Positions 18,428 through 27,430 are shown, numbered from the stretch's first letter. The stretch is DNA of 64,000 nucleotides from Clostridia bacterium (GCA_017522515.1 JAFWZH010000235.1:1-64000), one strand, 5' to 3'. The notes: generated by a model from the sequence alone, not told the origin. Program-made: numbers and translations.

Positions 18428-21043
18428 ATGAAGCATTCAAGAGTTACATTCAACTTAGACTTAGGCGATATTATTTCTGACATATCTATACCAATCAAAA
18501 AGACAGCAAAAGTTTTAAATATAATACTTATGGAAAACGGACAGCCTTATGAGATAGAACCGGATTGCAAAGTTGTTTTTTACGCAAAAAAGCCTAATGG
18601 CGATGTGTTGTATAACGATTGCATTGTAAAAGATAATGTGGTTGAGTATCAGCTGACAACACAAACCATTGCTTTGGCGGGAATAATTGAATGCGAATTG
18701 CTTGTTTATGGCGAGGATTCAAGAACTCCTATACATAGTCCTTCTTTTTCTTTGGTGAATTACGAACCTGTGTTTGATGGTGGGGAAGCTATTGAATCTA
18801 CAAATGAGTTTACAGCATTGACTCAGGCTATGGGGACATTAGAGACTTTAATTGACCAAGCAGAAGAAGTTATAGATTCAAATGCCGACGATTATACAAT
18901 CCATGTTCCGAACTACCTAACATCAAAGACGAGTCCTTTTGGGATAGAATTTGGCACTCATGTATGTGCAGTCACTGAGTTTGACAGCACTCTCCCTGAA
19001 AGTAACGAGGAGTACACTGTACAAGGAACGCTTGAGGTAACAAGAGTTTTTGACAGCATTGACTCCATTAGAATGTATTGGTATCCATGCGGAAGTCATA
19101 ATGTTTATTCAAGGTTGCCTATTGCAGATCAAAATTGGTCTGAGTGGGAAACAGCTCAAAGTGGCGGTGTGGGCAAAGATGGTTTGTCTGCATACGAAAT
19201 ATGGCTTTCACAAGGTAATACAGGCAGTGAAGCGGATTTTCTTGAATCTTTAAAGGGTGACAAGGGCGATCCGGGCGAAAAGGGAGAGCAAGGCATTCAA
19301 GGCGAAAAAGGTGCTGACGGAGCTAAGGGTGATAAGGGAGAAAAAGGAGACAAAGGTGAGAAGGGAGACAAAGGTGATCCGGGTGATTCTCTTGTATTCC
19401 GCTATGCTACGTTGTCAAGTGCAATAGCGGATGTCGAATCAGAATCGTTTGAAAATGAAATTGCAGATGATGAAGAAGCTTTCGTAGAAGTCTTTTCTTC
19501 CAGTGGAACGAAGACAATATTGTTGCTTAAGGATTTACTTGAGACAAACCAAATTAATATTACTAAAAGCGTAAATATTGATTTGAACGGAAAAACATTG
19601 TCTTTTGAACATTCAGCAGCCTTTATCCAAGCTTCTTCTGAAAGTATTAAAATAAGTAACGGAAGTATTTTTGTTGACATTTCGGGCGGTGTTCCATCAG
19701 CAGGACTTTTCAGAAGCACAAGCAATCAATTAACGATGGACAATGTATCTATTAATGTAATCGGCGGCATTTCTTCACAATTCATAGGATTGTTTTTACA
19801 AAACACAAATGGTGTTTTTGACATCAAAAATTGTAATATTGATGTAAAGAATAATTTGGAAAGAGCAATAGCTATATATCACTACCAAGGCATATTAAAC
19901 GTAGAAAACACCACAATAAAGGCAGACACGGACAGTGCTAAAGCGGCTTATGGTATAGCGAATTATGATAGAGCAAATGTTATTGAATCAACTATATTTG
20001 CCGATGCGCCTGATAATTCGGTGGATAGAAATGGTTATGCTATTGGTATCATGAACTATGAAACCTTGTATGCAACAAATACAAATGTTAGCGGAACACA
20101 TTCTGGCTTATCAACCGAAGGAAGTGCGTATATTAGTGGAGGCATTTATGATTCTTGTTCACATGGTGGTATGTACATTTATAACAACGGTCAAGGAGAG
20201 ACATTCGTTAAAGATGCAACTATAAGATGTGGCGATTATACAGGAGTTCATGACTCGACTTTGTTTTCAAATGCGAAACTTGCGGCATTGTATTTTGGAG
20301 CATCGGGCACAGATGCCTCGAATGGCGAAATAGCCTACTTTGATGGTTGCACCATTGAAGCTGTTGGAGCTAACCATGTAATAGCGCTCAGAGATTCACA
20401 CGGAGAAGATATTAATGTGTTTAACATCAGCAATTCGACCATATCAGAAGGCACGAACTATATAAGAACTGACGGACAAACAGTAAAAGTTAATATCGGT
20501 GTCGGTACTAATATTACTAAAGACAGGCTTTACGTTGATGCAAATTACGAATATACGAATGAAATGTATCGCAGATTTGGAGAAGAAGAAAAAGTGTCGG
20601 GTGCAGATGCTAATGCGCTTGTCTTGAATTCTGTCACTATTGAAAAAGTTGCGTTTTTAATGCTTGAAAAAAGCAAGAGAGAACATGACGTAAATAGTAT
20701 ATATATTTCAATGAGTGCGACTAATCCATCTGAGATATTTGGTTTCGGTGAGTGGGAGTTAATAGGCAAAGACAGATTCCTTCTCGGTGCAGGCAACAAA
20801 TACGAAGTTGGGGATGAAGGTGGCGAAGAAGCGCATACTTTGACCGTTGAAGAAATGCCGAAACACTCGCACTCCTATAAAACCACAGCATGGGTTAATA
20901 AAACGGGCGATATTACGGACGAATCTACCAACGAATATCTCGACTACAAGGTTGACCGAAACACGCAGGAAACGGGTGGTAGCCAACCACACAACAACAT
21001 GCCGCCGTATTTAGCTGTTTATTTTTGGCTAAGAAAGAAATAA
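18428..21043 (+). CDS. Phage tail fibre: BppU N-terminus, collagen-like stalk, beta-helix, receptor-binding tip
   Basis: 871 residues, mosaic. Residues 1-150 match the BppU-type N-terminal domain that docks fibres on a baseplate (VTFNLDLGDI start, VVFYAKKPNG). Residues about 160-240 resemble a knob domain (YTVQGTLEVTRV, WSEWE). Residues 277-321 are fifteen Gly-X-Y triplets, a collagen-like stalk. About 340-690 is a series of Asn/Ile/Gly repeats typical of a right-handed beta-helix, probably glycan-binding or glycan-cutting. The last 110 residues (GKDRFLLGAG, TLTVEEMPKHSHSY, PPYLAVYFWLR) match a tail collar-type tip. AGAAGGAGG precedes ATG 18428. It should set host range. Confidence 0.8.
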   Translation: MKHSRVTFNLDLGDIISDISIPIKKTAKVLNIILMENGQPYEIEPDCKVVFYAKKPNGDVLYNDCIVKDNVVEYQLTTQTIALAGIIECELLVYGEDSRTPIHSPSFSLVNYEPVFDGGEAIESTNEFTALTQAMGTLETLIDQAEEVIDSNADDYTIHVPNYLTSKTSPFGIEFGTHVCAVTEFDSTLPESNEEYTVQGTLEVTRVFDSIDSIRMYWYPCGSHNVYSRLPIADQNWSEWETAQSGGVGKDGLSAYEIWLSQGNTGSEADFLESLKGDKGDPGEKGEQGIQGEKGADGAKGDKGEKGDKGEKGDKGDPGDSLVFRYATLSSAIADVESESFENEIADDEEAFVEVFSSSGTKTILLLKDLLETNQINITKSVNIDLNGKTLSFEHSAAFIQASSESIKISNGSIFVDISGGVPSAGLFRSTSNQLTMDNVSINVIGGISSQFIGLFLQNTNGVFDIKNCNIDVKNNLERAIAIYHYQGILNVENTTIKADTDSAKAAYGIANYDRANVIESTIFADAPDNSVDRNGYAIGIMNYETLYATNTNVSGTHSGLSTEGSAYISGGIYDSCSHGGMYIYNNGQGETFVKDATIRCGDYTGVHDSTLFSNAKLAALYFGASGTDASNGEIAYFDGCTIEAVGANHVIALRDSHGEDINVFNISNSTISEGTNYIRTDGQTVKVNIGVGTNITKDRLYVDANYEYTNEMYRRFGEEEKVSGADANALVLNSVTIEKVAFLMLEKSKREHDVNSIYISMSATNPSEIFGFGEWELIGKDRFLLGAGNKYEVGDEGGEEAHTLTVEEMPKHSHSYKTTAWVNKTGDITDESTNEYLDYKVDRNTQETGGSQPHNNMPPYLAVYFWLRKK

Positions 21044-21086
21044 AAATTACTTATTATTAACAATTAATTTTTAGGAGAAATAGGGA

Positions 21087-21350
21087 ATGACAACAGAAAC
21101 AATAGTGGCAATTGGTGCGGTAATTAGCGCAGCTATACTTATTATAGGAACAATAAGCAAAGTATTTAAATGGTTTGAAAGACAAAAAAATCAAGATATG
21201 GAGATTCGGTCGATCAAAGAAGAAGATGCAATGATTTGTTACTGTTTGTTTGCTGTTTTAGATGGTTTGAAGCAGCTTGGTGCGAACGGAAATGTTTCCG
21301 AAGCGCACGAAAAGCTGCAGAAATATTTAAATAATAAATCACATCAATAG
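21087..21350 (+). CDS. Small membrane protein of the lysis module
   Basis: 87 residues with one N-terminal membrane segment (about residues 5-27), then a charged cytoplasmic-type tail (KWFERQKNQDMEIRSIKEED) and a helix ending in KYLNNKSHQ. TAGGAGAAATAGGG precedes the ATG. It resembles small proteins found before holin genes in Clostridia phages. It may be a second holin component or a holin regulator; the sequence does not decide. Confidence 0.55.
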   Translation: MTTETIVAIGAVISAAILIIGTISKVFKWFERQKNQDMEIRSIKEEDAMICYCLFAVLDGLKQLGANGNVSEAHEKLQKYLNNKSHQ

Positions 21351-21361
21351 GAGGATTAAAA

Positions 21362-21655
21362 ATGGAATTTCAAGATTTTATTAAACCGGAGTTGCTTATC
21401 TTGATCCCTGTTTTATATTTTATTGGAACAGGGGTTAAAAAGATAAAAAAAATACCCGACAGTTATATTCCAATGATATTAGGTGGGGTTGGTGTTGTTT
21501 TATCTTCGTTGTGGGTTCTCTCTACTTCAGATATAACATCATACAAGGAGACGCTTGTAGCTCTCTTTACATCAATAACACAAGGTATATTATTAGCCGG
21601 AGCAAGCGTTTACTCTAATCAATTAATTAAACAATTTGAGAAAAAAGGGGATTGA
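21362..21655 (+). CDS. Phage holin
   Basis: 97 residues with three hydrophobic segments (about 11-24, 38-55, 70-86) and a charged C-terminus (KQFEKKGD). KPELLILIPVLYFIG and ITQGILLAGASVYSNQL match a Firmicutes phage holin family. AATAGGAGG lies 6-9 bases before the ATG. It is followed directly by the endolysin, the usual holin-lysin pair, and would form the membrane lesion that releases the lysin. Confidence 0.75.
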   Translation: MEFQDFIKPELLILIPVLYFIGTGVKKIKKIPDSYIPMILGGVGVVLSSLWVLSTSDITSYKETLVALFTSITQGILLAGASVYSNQLIKQFEKKGD

Positions 21656-21660
21656 CAAGA

Positions 21661-22482
21661 ATGACGAATATTGAGCTTGCGAATAAAGCCAGAGAAGTTG
21701 CTATTAACTATAAGACTGTTTATGCCAACGGAATGTTCGGTCAGCCTATAACTGACAGCATTATTCAACAAAAGGCAAAACAACTTTCTCATTGGTATAC
21801 AGCATCGAGAAGAGCAATGCTTTACGGATTGGTAGGTCAGGGTTACTTTGGCTTTGATTGCGTTTGCTTTGTTAAATCCATTACTTTTTGGGATTGGACA
21901 GGCGATGCTTCAAATGTCAATGGTGGCGCAAAATACGATGGTTCGACAGACTATACGGAAGATGGTTTGCTTGATAAATGTACCAATGTGTCTGATGATT
22001 TTAAAAACATTGAAATTGGCGAATATTTATGGACTGACGGACATTGCGGAATATACATAGGAGACGGACTTGCAGCAGAGTGTACTCCCAAATGGGATAA
22101 CGGAGTGCAGATTACCGAAGTGACGAATGTAGGTCTGTTGACTATGGCAAAATATGGCAGAACATGGAAAAAACATGGCAAGCTTCCGTCTGTAACATAT
22201 ATTAAGACAGAGGATAAAAAAGATAAAGCCGAAATTAAGCCTGTAGAAGACTCGGTTCTAATCCCGCTTTTACAACTTTCAAAAGGAAAGCATAGGGGAA
22301 ATCCTCTGATCTGTACACTTCAAACATTACTTAAAGCTTTAGGTTTTTATGACATGGATATCGATGGTAGCTTTGGTCCGGGAACGGAAAAGGCTGTTAA
22401 AGAATTCCAAACAAAAACAAAAATTGCATGTGACGGAATAGTGGGTTATAATACATGGTGTAAACTACTTGCTATTCAATAA
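21661..22482 (+). CDS. Phage endolysin: NlpC/P60-like domain plus peptidoglycan-binding domain
   Basis: 273 residues from ATG 21661, which lies 10 bases after GGGG; a TTG at 21652 is too close to that site. The N-terminal half has a likely catalytic cysteine in GFDCVCFVKS and a later HCGIYIGDG block with a following AAECTP, as in NlpC/P60-type cysteine peptidases. The C-terminal 70 residues (LQTLLKALGFYDMDIDGSFG, FQTKTKIACDGIVG) form a PG_binding_1 domain. It would cleave wall peptide bonds at the end of infection. It is the last phage gene, followed by a terminator. Confidence 0.85.
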   Translation: MTNIELANKAREVAINYKTVYANGMFGQPITDSIIQQKAKQLSHWYTASRRAMLYGLVGQGYFGFDCVCFVKSITFWDWTGDASNVNGGAKYDGSTDYTEDGLLDKCTNVSDDFKNIEIGEYLWTDGHCGIYIGDGLAAECTPKWDNGVQITEVTNVGLLTMAKYGRTWKKHGKLPSVTYIKTEDKKDKAEIKPVEDSVLIPLLQLSKGKHRGNPLICTLQTLLKALGFYDMDIDGSFGPGTEKAVKEFQTKTKIACDGIVGYNTWCKLLAIQ

Positions 22483-22507
22483 TAAATTTTCACTTCCTTT
22501 CTTCCTG

Positions 22508-22535
22508 AAATACCCTTCTTTTTAGAAGGGTATTT
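22508..22535 (+). terminator. Terminator of the phage late operon
   Basis: AAATACCCTTCT (22508-22519) is the exact reverse complement of AGAAGGGTATTT (22524-22535), with a TTTT loop and T-rich end, 26 bases after the endolysin stop. Confidence 0.8.
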
Positions 22536-22540
22536 TAGGT

Positions 22541-22570
22541 TTACACGAAATTCGTGTATGATTCGTGTAA
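22541..22570. repeat. TTACACGAA / TTCGTGTA repeats at the prophage end
   Basis: TTACACGAA at 22541-22549 is inverted relative to TTCGTGTA at 22551-22558 and again to TTCGTGTAA at 22562-22570. Short repeats of this kind next to a tRNA 3' end are typical of integrase arm or core sites. No second copy of the attachment site is in the window, so this stays an inference. Confidence 0.35.
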
Positions 22571-22580
22571 AGAAAAAGAA

Positions 22581-22602
22581 AAAGCCCTAAACATAGGGCT
22601 TT
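22581..22602 (-). terminator. Terminator of the tRNA-Leu transcript
   Basis: AAAGCCCTA (22581-22589) pairs exactly with TAGGGCTTT (22594-22602). Read on the minus strand it lies just behind the tRNA and is followed by a T-rich run. Confidence 0.75.
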
Positions 22603-22612
22603 TTTGAGTGTT

Positions 22613-22697
22613 TGGTGCTGGTGGTCGGACTCGAACCGACACGGATCGCTCCGCATGATTTTGAGTCATGTGCGTCTGCCAATTTCGCCACACCAGC
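22613..22697 (-). tRNA. tRNA-Leu (anticodon CAA)
   Basis: On the minus strand the sequence folds as a class II tRNA: acceptor stem GCTGGTG/CACCAGC, anticodon stem CATGA/TCATG around loop CTCAAAA (anticodon CAA), a long variable arm (CGGAGCGATCCG), T-arm with GGTTCGAGTCC, and an encoded CCA. The prophage lies against its 3' end and leaves the gene intact. Confidence 0.95.
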
Positions 22698-22720
22698 ATG
22701 ACTTGTCTTGCGACTTGGAT

Positions 22721-22749
22721 ATTATACAACAAAAAGAATTTAGTTGCAA
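22721..22749 (-). promoter_or_regulatory. Promoter of tRNA-Leu
   Basis: On the minus strand TTGCAA (22749-22744) and TATAAT (22726-22721) are separated by 17 bases, upstream of the tRNA 5' end at 22697. Confidence 0.7.
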
Positions 22750-22784
22750 TATGCAATTTTAAATTTTTAACAGATTATTTGCAG

Positions 22785-22814
22785 TTGAAATTTTTTGCAT
22801 AAGTGTGTTATCAT
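22785..22814 (+). promoter_or_regulatory. Likely promoter of the SGNH lipoprotein gene
   Basis: TTGAAA (22785-22790) and TATCAT (22809-22814) with an 18-base spacer, 56 bases before the start codon. Confidence 0.45.
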
Positions 22815-22869
22815 GTTGGCAGAAAAAGCATTGTTTCATGCTGAACAAAGCAGAAAGTTGGTAATATAA

Positions 22870-24156
22870 ATGAGATACATCAAAAAAACGATTATTATTT
22901 TTGTTTCTATTATACTTTGTATAGCAATGATTTCTTGCACAGAGAAACAAGCACAGAAACAAAAACCGGAACAACCGGAAGAACCAACAGAAAAACCGAT
23001 TAATTATACGGAGGCGATGACTGATATGAAAAAGGAATATTCCGATTATATCAATTACAGACAGTACCTGGTAAATGCTAATAAAAAAATGACAGAGGAC
23101 AAAGAATTGTCTGTGCTGTTTTTTGGTGGTTCACTTACGGAGGGACATGGTGCTACAGATAAAATGAAATACTCTTGGAGAGGTCGCACTTGCGATTGGT
23201 TCGAGAAGAACTTCCCTGACGTGAACTTTACATTTCATAATAAAGCAGTTGGCGAATCGGGAACGTTTTTAGGAACATACAGATTAAAAATTGATGTTAT
23301 AGACGTTGCCCCGGATGTGATTTTTTTGGAGTATTCAATAAATGACAGATATTTCGCATCTTCTTATGATGATGCTTTTATGAGATGTGAAACTATAGTC
23401 AGAGAAATAAAAGAAGCATTGCCGAAAACGGACATAATTATGCTTATAACTACAGACGCAGACTGCATGAAGGAAAATCAGCAAGGAAAACTCCATACAC
23501 AAGGACAGGCGCATGAGGACGTGGCGAAGGCTTATGATATTTCTACCTTACATGTAGGCATGTTGCTGGCCAATAAATGTGAGTATTCTTCTGAAACATT
23601 CAGAAACAAGTATGCAATAGACGTTGTTCATTTAAATGATGAGGGATATGGCATTTACTTTGATTGTGTTTCAGAGTATTTAGAAAATAGTTTGAAAAAT
23701 ACCGACTTCTCAAAAGTAAAAGAGAGCAAACAGGAATATCCGATGGTAGGAGATGTCCTTTTTGATGGTAACAGGTCATATATACAGCCCTCTCAAGCAG
23801 TGCTTGACGCATCGGCAGAATTGGGTGGCGTGGGAGTGACTTTTACAGATAAGAATTACTCTCCCAAAAGTGCTTTAAAAGGCGTGTTCGGAATGTCAGA
23901 CGGAGATGTGTTGGCTTTCTCTTTTACCGGCACAGAAGTGGCTATGTGGTGCAGCCTTGTTAACGGTGAATATTTAGTTTCCATTGATGGAGGAGAATTT
24001 GTTTCTAAGTCTACAACACAGCATAATCCTGCTGTAATTGCCTCAAACCTTGCCTCCAAAGAGCACATAATCAAAATTAAAGTTGCAAACAGCGATTCTG
24101 AATTTTCAATCGGCTCAATATTTATTCGTGATGCAAGCCTTGCCACCAAAAAATAA
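22870..24156 (+). CDS. SGNH/GDSL-family hydrolase lipoprotein
   Basis: 428 residues. A signal peptide with lipobox (IAMISC, about residues 18-24) points to a membrane-anchored lipoprotein. The SGNH domain shows GGSLTEG with the nucleophile Ser88, a SIND block, and the catalytic pair D251 and H254 in DVVHLNDEG. A second domain (about 290-428) looks like a beta-sandwich with FTGTEVAMW and LVSIDGGEF. Such enzymes remove acyl groups from glycans or other esters outside the cell. The gene stands alone, converging on the pectate-lyase-like gene across a shared terminator. The substrate cannot be read from the sequence. Confidence 0.8.
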   Translation: MRYIKKTIIIFVSIILCIAMISCTEKQAQKQKPEQPEEPTEKPINYTEAMTDMKKEYSDYINYRQYLVNANKKMTEDKELSVLFFGGSLTEGHGATDKMKYSWRGRTCDWFEKNFPDVNFTFHNKAVGESGTFLGTYRLKIDVIDVAPDVIFLEYSINDRYFASSYDDAFMRCETIVREIKEALPKTDIIMLITTDADCMKENQQGKLHTQGQAHEDVAKAYDISTLHVGMLLANKCEYSSETFRNKYAIDVVHLNDEGYGIYFDCVSEYLENSLKNTDFSKVKESKQEYPMVGDVLFDGNRSYIQPSQAVLDASAELGGVGVTFTDKNYSPKSALKGVFGMSDGDVLAFSFTGTEVAMWCSLVNGEYLVSIDGGEFVSKSTTQHNPAVIASNLASKEHIIKIKVANSDSEFSIGSIFIRDASLATKK

Positions 24157-24185
24157 ACAGCCAATAATAATTAATGTTTTATAAA

Positions 24186-24220
24186 AAAAACGGAGCTGCG
24201 AAAAAAACAGCTCCGTTTTT
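24186..24220. terminator. Bidirectional terminator between convergent genes
   Basis: AAAAACGGAGCTG (24186-24198) pairs exactly with CAGCTCCGTTTTT (24208-24220). It has T-runs on both strands and serves the SGNH gene (+) and the pectate-lyase-like gene (-). Confidence 0.85.
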
Positions 24221-24238
24221 ACTATCAAAGAATTTTAA

Positions 24239-27200
24239 TTATTCTTCACGAAAAACTCCGCGAACTTCTGTGGTCTCTGTTGGATGTACATCGTCAGCTT
24301 GCGAAGCATGAACCATATTACAATTTGTAAAGTACATTCCTATGGTTTCTTCATAGTTACACTCTATACCGATATGATACAGACCGTCTTTAGCAACGTT
24401 AAAGGAAAGTGTGCCTTTCTTCCAGTCTTTTCCTTTCGTGTATCCACCATAGGCAGCAACTATTTTTGATTTAGCCACAGATTTACCTGTTGCGGCATCG
24501 TTTACAAACGGATAGAATGTACCGCTTGCCTTGTAATCAAACTCGAAAGTATGGTTGCCTTTTTCTAAATACAAACCTTGATAAAGTTTACAAGGATCGC
24601 CCTCAGAAGGAACGATACAAGCACAAGAATCTCCCAAGAAAGTTATCTGAGAAACACATTCCGGTTTGTTATAAGACCAGTTTGCAAGTCCTGTTACCCA
24701 GCCTTCATTGCGCTCTGCAGGACGCCTTAAGAAGTTGCCGTATTCAAAGTTTGAAGGACTTCTGTAGCCTATGTCATTAAGACAGTTTGTTATTCTCAAA
24801 GGACTTATGCCTACAGGACTCTTCATTTCACAATCGTGAATATGGACATCTTTAACAGGTGAGAAGTCGTCTTGTTCAGATGCATCAAAGGGTGACTTGC
24901 CATAATATGGATTATCTGTCCAACCTCCAATCGCAAGACGGCCTTCTAAAATCGTATCGAAAATATGGATGCCGCTTACTTCTTGCTTTCCTAGATCCGG
25001 TGAATCCGTTCCCCAAGTACAGAAAGAAACTGCACTGGCTGTAAAAGTATAACAGTTAAACATTGAATGTGAAAGTTCAATGTTGTGAGTTCCTCTGTCT
25101 CTGCCGGGATGTGCGAATACCCACAAAACATCTCTTGGATCATTGTAGTTAGAAGAGAGACAAATTCCGTCGTCATTGTTATTGAGTATTACTCTTGTTA
25201 TTTTGATGCCATCGGAGCCCAGCGGCCACATTCCGTCTGCACCGGTACATTTAGACTCATCCATAAACACGTTGCCGATAAAGCCGTTTTTGTTATGGTT
25301 GATATTAATGTAAACGCCACTGGAACGGATGATTTTTAAATCGCTGATTTCGAAATGGTCGGTATCGACAATTGCTACGGGGCATACGTGCATTCTGTCG
25401 CAGCAACCAATGCAAACATTGTCGCCGATATATTTAAAATAACCATCTTCGCTGGCACTTTCCGTGTCGCACATACGGAGCATTCCGGGACCTGTTATTT
25501 TTACGTTTTTCTTACGGAATGCATAAATCATGGGCATGTTTCCTGTTGTGTGGTTTGCAGGCCAGTTTACACCTGTCATGGAAACGTTGTGTCCAAATCT
25601 TGGAAGAACGTCGTAGTAAGAAATATCGTCTGCCTGCCATAAAATTGCATTTTCGGCAATATGTAATTCAACATAGCTGTGAAGTACAAGATTTGTAACA
25701 ATATATCGTTTGCCGTACTCGCTGTTGTCTCCGGGCACGATTACCGTACCTCCGCCTTGGTTTGCCACTCTGTTGATAGCTGCTTGTATTGCTTTTGTGT
25801 CATCTGTAAAACCGTCGCCTTTTGCACCAAACTCAGGGTCAGTAACGCATACGGAATATTCCGGCAGCTCAAACTCGTATGGATTTTCACCGCAATGGTC
25901 TCGCCAATTGGAGATGATTGTTCTATCATAGAATTTATGGTAAGTGCCGTCTTCGTTGTGAATTATTCCCATAAATTGAGAAGCAATTCTTGTTGTTTTC
26001 TCTTTTCTCATATTCGTTGTGAGTTTAAGCTCTTTGCTGTCTGCAATTGCGCTGCATACGCACTCTAATTCGGCAAGGTTTTCGTGAATTACAGCAGGGA
26101 ATACTTCGTAGATTTCAACTTTTTTGCCGATGTACTCGGGATTGATGTCGCAAGTGAAATATACAGTTTCGCTATCTGCCGTACAGGAAGTAAAATAACC
26201 TGCAATGGGTTCTATTTTCTTTTCTTGTTCAAAGGCAAGTTTGTAAATCTTCATTGAGCCTTTTTGAGAAAGTGGTTTAATTTTGATACCTGTCAGTCTG
26301 CCTTTGTATTTGGGGTGGTCTGACATGTTAAGGTATACAGTTTGCGCGGTGTTAATACCTTTTAGAGCAAAAGTTTTTGACTTGTCTTCTGAAAATTCGT
26401 TTTCTTCGTCGGTTTTAAAGTATACTTTTATATCTTCATCGCTCTTATCTGCCTCGATTCTCAAAACGAGTGTATTCTTTATAGGAAGAAATGCTTCGCA
26501 TATTGTCTGTGCGGCATCTGTCATATCAGGGAAAGTGAGAGATGAATTTGCTTCGTAATCGTAGTAGATAACGTCGTTTTTGTGGATGACGCTGCCTGAT
26601 TCCGTAGCGAAGAGGCAATCCATACCGCTGCCTTTAAAAGTGTAGTCTACAGACATTCCGCAGAAAACAGAGTCTAATTTACAAATTTTTTGCCATGCGG
26701 GAGCAGGGTCTGTGATTACATATTCAAAAGTTATTTTGTCAACCTCTCCCAAAATGGGCTCTCCGGCAAAGTTTGCAAAAATTCTGTTAAAACCGTAATC
26801 TGTAAGCTGAATTGTGCGCTTTGCTTCTGCTGCGCCTGAATGAATGACAACAGTGATATATGAGCAATTTACCAAAAGAGGATCCGGTTTTTCAACGAAA
26901 TACTTATTTTCTTTTACATCACTGAAATATTTGCTGGAATCCTTGCCGTCGTATGCTGAATAAGCAAAGTAGAGCATAGGTGTTGTTGACAAATCCTGAG
27001 GGATATCAAAGCTATAACTGAATTTCATTGGCTCTGATATGTTGCCGTCAGAAGTTAATCTTAGTGCATGAGTTCCCACAGAAACAATATCTTCGGGAAT
27101 TTCTTCGATACTTTTTGCTGTAAAACCATTAATAAGTTGAATCTTGTCCAATTGATATGAGTCGGCAAAAGAAATGAGCTCTTTTTTATTTTTTATAAAA

Positions 27201-27244
27201 AGACGCCTGTTGGACAGTGAGTTTTTTGAAACTTCTATTTTCAT
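24239..27244 (-). CDS. Pectate-lyase-superfamily beta-helix protein, large
   Basis: 1,001 residues, start fixed by GGAG 9 bases before ATG 27244. There is no signal peptide. About residues 1-460 are beta-sandwich domains of unknown role. Around 465-500 comes the hallmark FGAKGDGFTDDTKAIQAAI with a Gly-Gly-Gly-Thr-Val turn, which opens a parallel beta-helix (Pectate_lyase_3 type) to about 860, including a DDGICLSSN block similar to the active region of GH28-like enzymes. The last 110 residues (NHTFEFDYKASG) resemble a carbohydrate-binding sandwich. It probably acts on a plant or host polysaccharide. The lack of an export signal suggests intracellular breakdown of oligosaccharides or unusual export. 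Confidence 0.7.
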   Translation of the reverse strand: MKIEVSKNSLSNRRLFIKNKKELISFADSYQLDKIQLINGFTAKSIEEIPEDIVSVGTHALRLTSDGNISEPMKFSYSFDIPQDLSTTPMLYFAYSAYDGKDSSKYFSDVKENKYFVEKPDPLLVNCSYITVVIHSGAAEAKRTIQLTDYGFNRIFANFAGEPILGEVDKITFEYVITDPAPAWQKICKLDSVFCGMSVDYTFKGSGMDCLFATESGSVIHKNDVIYYDYEANSSLTFPDMTDAAQTICEAFLPIKNTLVLRIEADKSDEDIKVYFKTDEENEFSEDKSKTFALKGINTAQTVYLNMSDHPKYKGRLTGIKIKPLSQKGSMKIYKLAFEQEKKIEPIAGYFTSCTADSETVYFTCDINPEYIGKKVEIYEVFPAVIHENLAELECVCSAIADSKELKLTTNMRKEKTTRIASQFMGIIHNEDGTYHKFYDRTIISNWRDHCGENPYEFELPEYSVCVTDPEFGAKGDGFTDDTKAIQAAINRVANQGGGTVIVPGDNSEYGKRYIVTNLVLHSYVELHIAENAILWQADDISYYDVLPRFGHNVSMTGVNWPANHTTGNMPMIYAFRKKNVKITGPGMLRMCDTESASEDGYFKYIGDNVCIGCCDRMHVCPVAIVDTDHFEISDLKIIRSSGVYININHNKNGFIGNVFMDESKCTGADGMWPLGSDGIKITRVILNNNDDGICLSSNYNDPRDVLWVFAHPGRDRGTHNIELSHSMFNCYTFTASAVSFCTWGTDSPDLGKQEVSGIHIFDTILEGRLAIGGWTDNPYYGKSPFDASEQDDFSPVKDVHIHDCEMKSPVGISPLRITNCLNDIGYRSPSNFEYGNFLRRPAERNEGWVTGLANWSYNKPECVSQITFLGDSCACIVPSEGDPCKLYQGLYLEKGNHTFEFDYKASGTFYPFVNDAATGKSVAKSKIVAAYGGYTKGKDWKKGTLSFNVAKDGLYHIGIECNYEETIGMYFTNCNMVHASQADDVHPTETTEVRGVFREE

Positions 27245-27283
27245 AAATTTGATCTCCGTTTCGATTGTTTTATAGTTGTATCT

Positions 27284-27312
27284 ATTATATCAGTGTGCCG
27301 TGAGAAACGCAA
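27284..27312 (-). promoter_or_regulatory. Promoter of the pectate-lyase-like gene
   Basis: On the minus strand TTGCGT (27312-27307) and a perfect TATAAT (27289-27284) are 17 bases apart, 40 bases before the start codon. Confidence 0.65.
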
Positions 27313-27362
27313 CGGAATTTATTTTTTATACCTTGCAGGTTTCTTCGGAAAATAGCTGCTTC

Positions 27363-27407
27363 TTGTTGTTATTTTTGTTATTTTTGCTGTTTTTGCTGTT
27401 TTTGCTG
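27363..27407. repeat. Nine-base T-rich tandem repeat
   Basis: Five copies of a 9-base unit: three exact TTTTTGCTG units (27381-27407) preceded by TTTTTGTTA and TTGTTGTTA. The 27245-27779 interval otherwise holds only promoters and palindromes. A 103-codon frame across it (27276-27587) encodes mostly Leu/Phe from this repeat and is not credible as a gene. Confidence 0.7.
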
Positions 27408-27430
27408 TTTGCAATATTTCCTTTCCCGTG

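Larger units (their letters stand above)
540..22612 (+). mobile_element. Podovirus-like prophage, late gene half
   Basis: All genes between 587 and 22482 are on one strand with short gaps or 1-4 base overlaps, and run in late order: connector, tail hub, minor structural proteins, ejection protein, giant polyvalent protein, tail fibre, membrane lysis proteins, endolysin. There is no tape measure of the siphovirus kind. The right end coincides with the 3' end of tRNA-Leu. Terminase, portal, capsid, replication and integrase genes are absent; they probably lie upstream of the recombinase element. The left limit given here is an inference. Confidence 0.75.

Noticed and set aside
19256..19390. Repeat array as CRISPR
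   Set aside because: The repeats are in-frame Gly-X-Y codons of the fibre protein, without constant repeats and spacers. No CRISPR array or cas gene is seen anywhere in the window.
24239..27244. Calling the beta-helix protein a GH28 polygalacturonase
   Set aside because: The opening FGAKGDG motif and DDGICL block are shared by several beta-helix families; the full GH28 catalytic set is not clear.
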